Positions 50,401 to 60,779 of a stretch of 64,000 nucleotides of DNA are shown here, piece by piece; the first letter of the stretch is position 1, and each line of letters begins with the position of its first letter. The translations under genes and the position numbers were made by a program. The stretch covers positions 3,410,001 through 3,474,000 of the forward strand of contig JABYQN010000002.1 of the NCBI GenBank assembly GCA_022606135.1. Direction: 5' to 3'. The notes below the pieces were generated by a model. The model did no database searches, was not told the origin of the DNA, and saw only the letters and a list, made by a program, of their open reading frames with translations. This stretch comes from Fomes fomentarius. Lineage: Eukaryota > Basidiomycota > Agaricomycetes > Polyporales > Polyporaceae.

Positions 50401-51667
50401 GGCCCGGCCTGAGCTTGCGGTTGACCATCTCCGTCCGTGGCGCTTCGAATCGTGGGTCGGTTGCGGTACAGTGTGCTCCGCTTGATGTCATGTTTGAGGT
50501 TCTGGATTTTGTCCTCAAGGATATCGTCTGCCTGGAAGAGAACGGTGGGTGCCATACCGAGGTCCTTGCCTGACTTCGCATCCCGTACGAAGTCCTGCCA
50601 GATTTGAGGGTCACACTTCTCCAGATACTGCACAACGTCCGTGAAACATCTTGTCATCGCGTCCTTCTTGTTCGGACCCTTGCCGAAGCCTATACGACGG
50701 TCGCCCACAATCATGTCGGCCTGCCAAGGTCCACGAGTAGGCTGCATGTAAACGATATCGGGTTTTCCGAAGTGGAAACGCCGGCAGTAGTAGTCCATGA
50801 AGTGACGCGCCCGTTCATAGGAAACAACAGTACCATCCGACAATACGGTTTCAACAGGACCGCTGTCATCCTTCTTCTTGTCGAGCTTGATTTTGCACAT
50901 ATGTCAGCAAGCCGTTGATTGTATATATAGATTACCTACCGCGCCAATAGCATCCAACTGGTACAGCGCAGATAATGCTGCTAGGTTCTCCGCAGTTTTT
51001 CGTACTAGATGATCACCAGTACCCACTATTTCGCCGTCGTCGTGCTTCACCACGATGGTGGATCTACGAGATGACATTGGAGGAACGTTCCTCATACGCA
51101 ACGAAACATCACTCACCGCCAGATTTGCTGATCATTACCCTCGACCAGCCCATGCACATCAGTAAACTCCATCTGACCGCCGGTCCCCATAATGTGGTTA
51201 TTGAGAGGAGACTTCGGATTAGTCTCGTGAATCTTCTTCAGTGGTTTGGTGCGATAGGTATTCGTGATGTATTGCTCGTCGTGGACCGGTCCAGGCATGG
51301 GCGGTGGACGGTTATCTCTCAGCTTCTTCTTCCCGCCTCTACCTCCATGCGAGACATTGTTCTTGTGTGCTCTGGCGAGGAGAGAAGAGCCGGCGCCACG
51401 GCCATAGCGCGGATACGTACGTTCGGAGTGCGACATTGAGGAACCTGTGGTTCTGTGATCGCCTTTGTGGATCTTTGCAGGGGGTTCTTCTGCAGATGGC
51501 GAGTCGGCGGTACGCTTCGGAGATGCGGAAGACTCTTTCGCGGGACGTGCTTGATGAGCGTACGGGCGGGATGAAGATGTCGATGGCGGAGTGAGAGAAG
51601 AGGTTGTTTGCTTGAAGGGCATTAGAGAGAGACCACGCCTAAGTCTCAGGGCGAAAGCAGGGCGCAT
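47453..51667 (-). CDS. DEVH-box RNA helicase with dsRNA-binding modules (DHX9-like)
   Basis: SF2 DEAH/RHA helicase that remodels RNA or ribonucleoproteins. Starts at 51667 (MRPAFALRLRRGLSLMPFKQ) or at an upstream ATG at 51784. An N-terminal exon rich in Ser/Pro/Arg is followed by two dsRBD-like modules: STIVVKHDDGEIVGTGDHLV and later WQADMIVGDRRIGFGKGPNK. Helicase motifs: GSGKTTQIPQLLLDQW (I), TQPRRIAAISVAERV (Ia), DEVHERD (II, Val in place of Ala), SATID (III), NIAETSVTIPDVVYVVDT (V) and NQRAGRAGRHRSG (VI). HA2 and OB-fold regions follow, with HPSSVNHRKREMS near the end and a Ser/Tyr-rich tail. The N-terminus is Arg-rich, lacks acids and could be a mitochondrial presequence. The two dsRBD modules resemble RNA helicase A rather than splicing Prp helicases. 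Confidence 0.87.
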
Positions 51668-51784
51668 AAGGATACGAACAGGACAGACGGATCTGCCAGT
51701 GTCACAGCAGGGTTTGGTGAATGCAATCAAGCAGGGTGGAGCAGGACACTGAACTAACCTAAGCAGCCTTCTACCCGTCTGCAA

Positions 51785-52131
51785 TCCTGCTCTATAGGTG
51801 TGCCGTGGTACGGCTTTTGAGCAGGCGAACGACCAGAGGACAGTAAGCGAGGTTGTGGTGGTTGAGAGAAATCAAACAGTGACCTCGCACGCGGCACCAA
51901 GCTGGACACTGACAAGTCTCAATTAACGCCCAATCGTACTGCCGATGCGGGTGCTCGGCGCCTGACGTCAGTCATTGGTCAACGACACCTGCACTGTCGG
52001 TCTGCCACTGCCATGTATATGCTTTCGAGGCCATGCCGAAGGTGGCCTTCGCAGTGTCAAGTAAACAGTCCGTCTTCAACAGCATTCTAGTCCGTGTAAA
52101 TCAACAGAATCCATGTATTATGCTGCAAGAG
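51785..52131. promoter_or_regulatory. Helicase upstream region with CRE-like palindrome
   Basis: A perfect TGACGTCA lies at 51963-51970, followed closely by ATTGG (reverse CCAAT) at 51973-51977. It is upstream of the minus-strand helicase and also downstream of JAC1. Function of these sites here is inference. No ORF of weight. Confidence 0.4.
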
Positions 52132-53011
52132 CTAGTGATCGTGTTCGACCGTCGGCCAAGCAGCCGCAGCGGACTCGATCCCTTGTCGATACTTCAGCTT
52201 CACCGTCGCCCTACGAAGACCGTCCCAGTTTTTCTCCCCAGCTAGCCTCTCTATCTCATGCAGTAATTGTTTAATCTTCACTGTTGCATGTGCGTATCAG
52301 CTGCGTAGTTCCGAGAATGCCAGAACACATACCATCATTTTCTGCCCGTATCTCCTCAACCTCACCTGCAGTCTCTGAACTCGCCAGCCCTTCTCGCGCC
52401 TCCATGACCTCCACGAGAAAGCCCATGTCTTCTAGTTTGTCGGTCTCCTCCCCGGCGAAGCCTTCGCGAGCAAGTATATACTCCGCTCGCCTCAATGAAT
52501 TTGAGAGCCTGTGCAATGCCTCGTTGGTGCGAGCAGACATAGCAGCCGCAATGGCTTGATGGTCCTGTGGGTGTACCAGCATGTAGGGAGAATTTGAACG
52601 TATACCTGATTGATTACGCACCGGAGGTTTTGCGACCCAGCGATCGGGGTGCACAACGGCTTGGACCGCTCGGAACTGGTTCTTGATTGCTGTAGGGTCA
52701 ACCACAAATGGATTGGGCTCGTACGCTGCTCCCAGCATCTCATGATATGTCATGGACTCCGGTATGGGCGCTATGTAGGAGCAATTCGTGCAGACGGGAA
52801 GAGCTGTGGGCAAAGGCGACGAACACGATGGGCATAGCTTTGAATCAGTGAACGCGCTGCTGTATGTCCTTCTAGCACCCAGCGAGCGATAAGGTCTTGG
52901 TATCCGTGTTGCAAACAGTGCGGCTGGTGTACGGAGTGACGAGCGAGCTTGGGCGACGGAGAGGGATAACAGTGGGGACATGGCGGCAGCGGAGCAGGAG
53001 GATGACGTCAT
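52132..53011 (-). CDS. JAC1: Mitochondrial J-domain co-chaperone Jac1/HSC20
   Basis: Delivers the iron-sulfur scaffold protein to mitochondrial Hsp70 and stimulates its ATPase. Exons 52622-53011, 52333-52564, 52132-52280 give 256 residues with consistent phase. The first about 50 residues are Ser/Arg/Ala-rich without acids, a likely mitochondrial presequence. Then Cys60-x2-Cys63 and Cys74-x2-Cys77, the zinc knuckle found in animal HSC20 but absent from yeast Jac1. The J domain has HPD at residues 121-123 (AVQAVVHPDRW), and the C-terminal helical HSCB domain includes DKLEDMGFLVEVMEAREGLA and IKQLLHEIERLAGEKNWDGL. The first intron (52565-52621) is 57 nt with no in-frame stop. An ATG at 53035 would add eight residues; 53011 is preferred since the presequence starts cleanly there. 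Confidence 0.92.
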
Positions 53012-53070
53012 GTGACCGTCTGCCTGCAAGAACATGAACTTGGCCGACCCACCATCCTCCTGGATGAGTC
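53012..53070. promoter_or_regulatory. Very short bidirectional promoter, JAC1 / DysF gene
   Basis: Only 59 bp (35 if JAC1 starts at 53035) separate the divergent start codons, so the two genes must share control sequence, and their 5' leaders must overlap or lie inside each other. A palindromic TGACGTCA at 53003-53010 overlaps the JAC1 start codon. Confidence 0.55.
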
Positions 53071-54516
53071 ATGTCCTCCTCCTCGTCTTCCACTTCTCCT
53101 CCGGCCTGTCCTCCTCCTCCAGCGGCTATCCAGAGGGACGACTATGCGGCGGCGGAGCAAGCTCGACAGCGGTTCAGCAAGCGTGGACTCTTCTCCAGCG
53201 TTTCACTTCCCCTGCCAAATATCCACCAGAAGAACTATAGTTCGCATAGACGGGACGCCTCCCCATCACCCTCTTTCATCGCCGAGTTTGGGAGGCCCAC
53301 ATCTGTACCTGAAGAGGGACTGGACTTAGTGGTCCTGACGGACGATCCTGCAGTACTTGAGGAGAATCACGACAAGGATGTGTACAGATGGGCCATTCTC
53401 TACGAAAACCAGCGAGGGTACGACCTTTTGAATGCATCGATGCTGGAAGATGTTCATAATTGGACAGCGCCACAGTGTTCTCAACACCGTACTACTCCCC
53501 ACTGACCCTCCTTCCTCTCGACCCGCCTTCTTTCACCATCCCTACTGCGGCCCACTCTCCTCGGCGGAACCAGCCAACCGTATCCCTCGAGGATTACCCG
53601 CTACCGGATGGCTCCTGGAAGTGGGTCTCACGGACTTGGATGATAGATATGCACGGCGACGGCCATGTTCAGTATGACGGCTTCGAGTACAGTCGTTCCT
53701 TTCGCAGCAAGAAATGGGGACCCAACCCTGGCTTCATGAGCAATCGTGGACTTGTGCGGCGCAGAAGGTGGATCCGACTCATGGTACGCCCCGCGCAAGT
53801 CCACCGTGGTGCCGACAGTGTGGTCACCGCCCCAGACATGGTGTCGACGCTGCCAGAGTTGGAGCACAATGAGGAGGGCGCCACGAGGCCGCCGTCCATC
53901 ATCCTCACAGTCAGTGATGCAAGTGAAAGAGACCTAGAAGTGTGGAAGGGTGACGAGGGCGATTGGGGACGTTGTCATATCGCCCTACGCCGTCTTGGTC
54001 GCGACGGAAGAAAGCTTGAGTTATGGGCAAGGTGGCTCGGCATCCCGGCAGTGCCTCCTTCGCGTCCTGCTTCATGGACGCCTGTGATCAATCCTGTCGT
54101 CCGGACTCCCCTGCCTGTGGCAGAACGAAGGTCACCGCAGCAAACTGGAGAGACCCCTGCCGATGATGTAGCGTCTAGTAGCGACTGTTTGTCTGTCACC
54201 GACAAGCTCATGGCCGACACTGGTCTCAGCACACCGAAGGATTACGTCGCTGCCGTCATTCGTGCTCATGTAAGTCCGTAATCATGTGAGCCGAGCTGTG
54301 GTCTCTTCTATTGACCTATTCTCTGCATCTCAGGGATCAGACATTTTGAGCCTGTTTATATACCCAGATTCACGTGCCAAGTTTTTATTTCTCTTAGATC
54401 GCGTCGGCCTCCTACCCGAGATTCGTGTTGGGCTGGGAGCGTCAGACAGTGTACAAATATTGGACTTCTGGAGCTATACCCGGGATCTGGGAGTGGACGC
54501 TGCATCCAAGTCGTAG
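53071..54516 (+). CDS. DysF (peroxin/ferlin) domain protein
   Basis: Exons 53071-53417, 53468-54269 and 54334-54516 join in phase to 443 residues. The DysF signature is clear: WKWVSRTWMIDMHGDGHVQY, then YDGFEYSRSFRSKKWGPN, then GLVRRRRWIRLM. The N-terminus is Ser/Pro-rich and precedes LVVLTDDPAVLEE and VYRWAILYENQRGATVFSTP, the extension common to fungal DysF proteins. There are no convincing membrane helices, unlike Pex30-type peroxins, so it resembles the soluble single-DysF group (S. cerevisiae Spo73, S. pombe Mug65), linked to spore-membrane or lipid-related functions. The C-terminal exon (GSDILSLFIYPDSRAKFLFL) is hydrophobic and helical. Head-to-head with JAC1. Confidence 0.8.
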
Positions 54517-54764
54517 TGTTTTCTGTACTATATCGACGTTTTCTCACTATGCATAGTCCGCTTGCTATGTTAAATGCTTAACGACATCTGCCCGGCTGCC
54601 GTAACGAGCAATGATGGCATGTGTTACTCTGGGCGCTCCTCTCGCATTCACGCGCGTTTGTGTTGTCCACATAGGACGTCGACAGCGAGCGAACCCTCCT
54701 GCCATGTTCTTCCTTCCCTCTGAGTCTCTGGCGGCCTCGCAAACAACCTAAGAAGAGTAGTATC

Positions 54765-56785
54765 ATGATCCCTCTGGACATCCGGAAATTCGTCTGTGAG
54801 GCGCCGCACGACCTCGCGGACTTCCTTCATTCACTTCCAGATGATCACCCTCTCCAAATAGCCCTCAGGACATATACCCTTGCTCTCTCTCTCGCCCTCG
54901 GCCCCGCCCTACTACCGTTTCTAACGTCACGCAGGGCCCGGGCGCAAGGATTCAAACGCGTTCTCTATATTCTCAAGCGCGAGTTGTCTGTTAACGCGTT
55001 CGCGTCCGCCATCACTGTAGGGGTCGCTGGTGGGTCTGCTATACGCCACCTCTGGGATCGCTGGGAGGGGAGCACGGAGGCGAATAGTAGTGGAGATACT
55101 GCATGCAGGCGTGGTGATACGCTGGGGAATGTGAGGACATGGCTCGCGTCGTTCAAGGATGACCAGAAGACCGTCCTCTCGAACGTCATCTCCTCCACGC
55201 TCGCGATCGCGCTCCTACATTCGCGGAGGCGGCATGCGACGTCGGCAGGGGTCGGGCGACCATCCCCAACGCTAGACCTCTCGCTGCTGCTGCTGGTGCG
55301 CGCGATTGACTCGCTCGTGCAGCTTGCCCTGTTCAAACCGTCAAAGACTCGCGAGCGCTACCTCCCTGCTGCAGTGAAGGAGCAGAGGAAGGCTATTCAT
55401 CAGAACTGGTCGACGAGACTAGACGCACTGGTATTCTGGGCATGTAGTGCTAGGTATGTGATACAGTCGGTATCAATTCCTGAATAGCCGAGGTTCATAC
55501 ATATCCTTGCAGGATAATGTGGTGTTTTTTCTATGAGTCTGAGAGGTCGGTGGCATGTAAGCTTCACTGCGTTTCTGAGAGACTCACCGTCCAACCAGGC
55601 TGCCACGTTCCTATAACAAATGGTGAGAAATCTGGCGAGCGTCGCGGCACCTTTGTGTGTTGACGGTTCCTTTTCAGGATCATGACTATCGCGAACGTAG
55701 ACCCACGTCTGCTCGCCACGTTACGAGCAATCCGTGAGAGAACCTTCTCATACAGGCGGGGTGTCAGTGTACCCCCAGATATTCTCTCCTCCTACTCGAG
55801 GGACCTTGGCTATCCAGCGGCATGGGGAGATCCGGCTCAGCTGCCTGCCTATGGAGGAGCCAAGGCCAACAAGGTCTGGAAGGCGTTGTCTGTCACTGGC
55901 CGAGACGGCCTGGGCGGCATTCCATGCGAGCTCGTGCATGGCACGGTCACTGGCGGAAGCTGCACAGCCAACGCAGGTATCCGTGGTGCACAAGCGTTTG
56001 CTGAGGGTGTTTTGCTCTATCTGCCGGTAAGACCCTTCGCATGCCTGAGCTGGGAGCCGTCCGTGCTGACAGCCGTGCAAGGTCCACTTCTTGCCCATCC
56101 TCCTTACAAGACCTCGCAAGCTACTCGAGGTCCCGCGTTTGGTCTCCACCCTCCTCTCCGTTGCAAGGAGTGCCTCTTTCCTCTCCGCATTCGTCTCATC
56201 TATCTGGTATGCCATCTGCCTGACACGTACGCTGGCTCTAGCACGTCTGTTCCCATGGATCCCACACGACTTCTGGGACGGTCCTTTGGGGTGCACCTTT
56301 GTTGGTAGCTTAATTTGTGGCTCGAGCATCTGGATCGAGCGCGGACAACGGAGAGGCGAGATGGCATTATACGTATTACCACGCGCCATTCGGGCGTGTC
56401 TACCCGCTGAGTGGGTGAAAAGTGGCAAGATGAGCGTCCGCTGGGCCGAACGGTGCGTATCGGATCGTATGTGACTGCTGAAATGGAGCTGAAGCTCGAA
56501 TACCGACACAGGCTCATGTTCATCCTCTCCCTCTCCACTCTTCTCACCACGGCGATCCATCGTCCTGATAATCTGAGAGGTCTTTCGAAATGGACGTTGA
56601 CGTTCGTCATGAAGGGACCCAACGCGGGCTTCTGGCGGCAGAAGCGCTTGGGTACTAACGCCCCGCCTACCCCTGCCCCTCCAACACCTACTCCTCCTAC
56701 TAGGGCACTCACACCACCTGAAGGTCGGTGTGTAGTACCGCAGCAGCCCTTAGGGAACGGATTAGAGGCCATCGGGGGGATATAA
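54765..56785 (+). CDS. TMEM135-like multi-pass membrane protein
   Basis: Six exons fit: 54765-55453, 55513-55545 (33 nt), 55599-55622 (24 nt), 55678-56026, 56082-56452, 56512-56785; 579 residues. Hydrophobic segments include LRTYTLALSLALGPALLPFL and FASAITVGVAGGSAI. The family pattern appears as CSARIMWCFFYESERLPRSY followed by NKWI. The Cys/His segment PCELVHGTVTGGSC, here with PCELVH as Pro-Cys-Glu-Leu-Val-His, precedes LLYLPVHFLPILL. Near the end there is GPLGCTFVGSLICGSSIWIE followed by RGQRRGEMALYVLPRA, then a Pro/Thr repeat tail. Animal TMEM135 acts at peroxisomes and mitochondria in lipid handling; in fungi the role is unclear. Two adjacent microexons lie inside one conserved motif. 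Confidence 0.78.
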
Positions 56786-58346
56786 TTCCAAGTGTTGCGG
56801 ACAATAATACGGGTGTGGACAGCAAGATGTATAGAACGAGGAGGGTGTCCAAGATGCACTTGCTGAGATGTACTTTTGACGGTAGCTCTGGTAAGTTGCG
56901 CGCCATTCGTTGGGACTTGGAAATCTTCATTGACAATTGGAATTCGGCGCTGAGGAATGGAGACGGGTGATTGTAAGCACGAATGGTGAGGGGTCGTTGA
57001 TGTGATGAACGCGTTCATGTCTCCTATGAATTCTATGCATAGGTGGTCTGCAGCTCAGGGTGAAATACATCCGACGTGCAGTTGTCTGTGTGTCAGAGGT
57101 CGGTCATCTTGCAATTGGTGCGTGCGCGTGAACAAGTGAACTCGATGCCACCGAAAGTTTCTCGGCCACACCGCGAACGCGACGTAGGTGAGTATTTGTC
57201 ACGGTCACTTGTTTCTGCCCAGGCTGAGTTGGGGGGAAATGGCTGATACAGATCCGACGAAGGTCGTAGTCGGCGCATGGAATGGACATCATTGTGCTCA
57301 TCATTGAAGGAGAGGAGGTTTGCGCTTCAACTTGACGGAGGCCACTTTATGCTGTTTCGGTCAATGTTTATTGACCGGGGTCTAAGCAGCGTGACTCGCA
57401 CGCTCGCGCGCGACGCGTCGCGCATCACGCGCTTGACACAAGGCCTTTGAGGCCTTTGCAAACGCTTTTACTTTTGTCTCCTTTGTGTACAAGTTTCTAT
57501 ATATCTCGCTCCCCTCTCTCTATCCCTCTTCACCTCCTTCCTCACCCGCGTGCTCGAAAGTCCGCGACTTCGAGCGCTCCGCGTACATTTCTCCCCTCCC
57601 ATCCGCTATCCCTCTTATTACCTATTGCATTCACATATCGATTTTTCCTTTGCACAAGTCTCCATTCATATAACTACTCTACGTTCGCATCATGTTACAG
57701 GTTTGGTTATGTACTTCGCCTTCCGCCGGCTTGAGCTCGGCCCTCCCGGTCGCGCAAGAGAGCGGTGGCGACGCGCTTCTGAGGCTCGCGCGCGCAGTTC
57801 TTAGCGCGCGCCCAATACACCTCTTTCGCCCTGCCCGAGTTCAGCGTGCTTAGAGAGTTGGAAAACATTCAGATAAGCGCTCGTGGGCTCGTAGCGCATA
57901 TGGGACTCGTGTATACCACTTTACAAGGGTTCTACAAACGTGCGTATGTATGCGTACACTTACGTGGCAGTGTGTAGTAGTTCTGCACTGGGGGAAACAG
58001 CAGTATACATTCATACCTACCAAATGGGCTTACTGATACCCGGATCCCGCGCCACCGTCCGAGTCCCTACTTCCCCTCTCCCTAAGGATTCCCTTCGTCT
58101 TGCTTCCTTGTCTTGACCATCTTCCTCACCCCACTCGCTCGACCAACTCTCGTAAACAACCTTTGAACCACCTGCCAGTGAGTTCTCTTCCACTAGGCTC
58201 TACTCTGCCTATACTGACGCTCGTCTATCCCTTGAGTGATTTCTTCTGATTTCATACACGAGTGTATCCTCTGTTCTGTGGACGCTTGCCGCGGCCGGCG
58301 TCCCCCCCTTCCCGACCCCACCAAGTTCCCGTTCCCGAGCCACGAC
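56786..58346. promoter_or_regulatory. Long intergenic with promoter-like block and CT-rich tracts
   Basis: 1.56 kb. At 57390-57425 a CG-rich stretch contains ACGCGT (57413-57418), then a TATA-like TATATATC near 57497 and a CT-rich block (57500-57620). A second CT-rich block is at 58050-58180, before the trypsin-fold ORF. The ORFs in 57447-57804 are low-complexity readings of the CT tract. The first block looks like a promoter without an evident gene, unless 5' leader introns connect it to the gene at 58347. Confidence 0.45.
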
Positions 58347-60063
58347 ATGTCCAGTGCTTCCTCCAACTCCCCCCCTTACCTTCCCTCCAAGGACGAGCGA
58401 ACGTTCTACTATTCGGGTATCTCTTCGGCTCCACCGACAATTGTCTACCGTTCGGACAGCATCAAGACATCCTGGGTAAAGCCTACGGACCTGAGGCCTA
58501 CCGCAGGCTCAAGCAGATGCGTGGCGTGTTTGGGCACAAGCTCAACGATGTCTGGAATAAGGAGGTTGGCCCCTTGGTTAGGGACCTTTTGACCACCCAG
58601 AGGGTCCCTTGGACGACCATCGATGTCGCCCGTTTCGTCACCGAAGATGGGGATGGAGACGAGGAGTTCATCAGTCCTGTTGTGATCTGGATTGGTGTCC
58701 GGCCTGATTCGCTTCGGGGCGAGGACGCCTTCAGTTCAAGCAACGAGATCCTTGGCCTTCTTGCACGCTTCGACATCAACGACGTCGAGGTTGAATACCG
58801 CGAGTCCGTCTACAGGCGGTTAGCTGGTCCAGCCCTTCTTCGCTCCGTCTCCAACTCGGATGCCACTGTACATGCTCGTGGTCCCCTCACTCCCGCTCTT
58901 GGCCTTTCCATTGCCCCTTCTGACAGCGAGGGGTCCCAGGGCACTATGGCACTTTACTTCGCCGAGGGTCGCAGCAGCAACAAGGTCTTGGGTCTCTCGT
59001 GCCACCACATCCTCTTCCAGACCCACATGGACACCAATGACAACTACGTCTTCGCCGGGGGCAATGCACCTCGCAAGTATGTCGAACTGCTCGGCGCTCG
59101 CGGCTTTGACAAACTTCTCACCTCTATCAAAGTATGCATTGGTAGCCTCGCTATCATGCTGCCGAGTTACGAGGAGTGGATCAAGGTAGGGGAGGAGAGC
59201 GTAGCTAATGCTAGTGCGGAGGATGTCGCAGAGGAGGAGAAGTATCTACGGCGCCATTAGAAACTGTTGGCTGATACACACAAGAAGATCGAGGAACTGG
59301 TGATGTTCTACACAAAGGTCGAGAAGGACTGGGACCAGCCCGAGAATCGCACCATTGGCCACATCCGCTCCTCCCCAGCCATCGCCCTCAATGTTGGTCC
59401 TGAAGGCTTTACCGAGGACTGGGGTGCATCCGAGCTTGATGGTGACAAGTTCAAGGATGCGTTCCGTGGAAATTACATCGATTTGGGTGAGTTTTGATTC
59501 ATTGCACTCCCAATTGTCTAGTCTGATCAAGGCCACACTCAGGCACAGACTCGTTGAGCTCACTGGTTGAGTTCCTCTGGATGGTGTATGGCCCGGACCG
59601 CACCAACAAGCTGATCTTGGATCACCCCCGTTATGCCTACGATCATCTCCTTTCACTCAGTGGCATCATCAGTGAAGAGATGATGTGCAAGCCCGACATG
59701 CTCGATACCAAGGACGCGACCTACTTGCATGTCATCAAGAATGGCATTGCTTCTGGTGTCACCATTGGACGTGCAACAGGAATGTTCTCGTTTGTTCGCG
59801 ATGATGTAACAGGTCAGGTGTCTAAAGCATGGGCCATCTATAACTTTCACCGCGACCCCAAGATCACGGGGTTCTCAGCCCCAGGTGACTCTGGGTCCAT
59901 CATCGTTGATGGACATGGTCGTATTGGTGGTCTTCTGACCGGTGGTACTGGCAAAGAGGAGGCCATCGATGTTACCTATGCCACCCCCATGTGGTGGCTC
60001 TGGCCCCGCATCCAAGAGCACTTTCCCAATGCGCATCTCTACCCCACCACCATGGCTAAATGA
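58347..60063 (+). pseudogene. Trypsin-fold protein of agaricomycete type, two disabling lesions
   Basis: Reads in one line of similarity through three frames' breaks: ATG 58347 (MSSASSNSPPYLPSKDER), a switch from one frame to another at about 58486-58488 where one G seems missing, open to an in-frame TAG at 59258-59260, continuing in the same frame to 59486, intron 59487-59542, exon 59543-60063. Segments that suggest a chymotrypsin/trypsin-like fold: a histidine in LGLSCHHILF, an aspartate in GFTEDWG, and the serine motif in SAPGDSGSIIVDGHGRIGGL. Between His and Asp is a long charged helical insertion with the TAG inside it. The codon is probably a mutated CAG. The catalytic residues are intact as far as seen, so loss would be recent. 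Sequencing error is the alternative for either lesion. Confidence 0.7.
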
Positions 60064-60660
60064 CACTGGTGAGCTGTCTCACTTCATTTTGCCTCCGCAG
60101 CCCCATCATAACATGTCTATTACACAGGCCCGATACTGTGAGGCTTTAGCTCGCAGCTTCGCACTTAGCCAAGAGGAGGTATGCGCGACAGAGCGAAGTA
60201 GAGTCCGATTCACGTTAGTCGGTATCAACTCCTATCGTGGCATGAGCGGTCATAGGCAATAGGAGCGCGAGCTGGATCCACTGGGGAGTCGAATATATAC
60301 TAGTCAGAAAATTAGGTATGCGGTTACAATGCAGGACGAGAGTGACTACAGCAATGACCTAGATACTGAAGGCGCGCTGTGTGTATGCTTGATATTACAG
60401 GTAAGTGATACGGTCCATACAGCCGTCGCGGAGCCGTGCACCCCCGTGCGGGCTCATGAGGTGCATGGATGCGCCTGTGAACCATGTAAATGGAATGGCA
60501 AGCAGTCGGCGGCGGATAATGCACAAGCCCAATAGCAGGTACTCATCCGTGATGTGTCGCACAAGGTCCGCGAGGGCGGGGAGAGCGGATCACACGAGCT
60601 GAGTGAGATAAAGGACTTGGTTGAGTGCTGGGTCCATAGGAGTATGACTGCTGCTCACTG
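60064..60660. other. Intergenic after the trypsin-fold gene
   Basis: About 600 bp. Short ORFs at 60329-60602 on both strands overlap and lack protein-like composition. I see nothing I can support as a gene; the last part may touch the minus-strand pieces described next. Confidence 0.4.
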
Positions 60661-60779
60661 TTCTGACTAGTTCACATTTGGCAGCCCGACGAAAGAGATG
60701 CAGACACGAGCTCAGATGCGAAGATAAAAAGTTCGAGGACAGACTGAGCTATGGGCAACAGCCCAGGGACCCACCGTAT

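Noticed and set aside
57447..57804. 95- and 84-codon ORFs in the CT-rich block
   Set aside because: Low-complexity Ser/Leu/Pro readings of a pyrimidine tract; typical leader sequence, not coding.
59267..59497. Independent small gene starting after the TAG
   Set aside because: Same frame as the ORF before the TAG, no leader of its own, and it continues the helical insertion and the Asp motif of the same protein.
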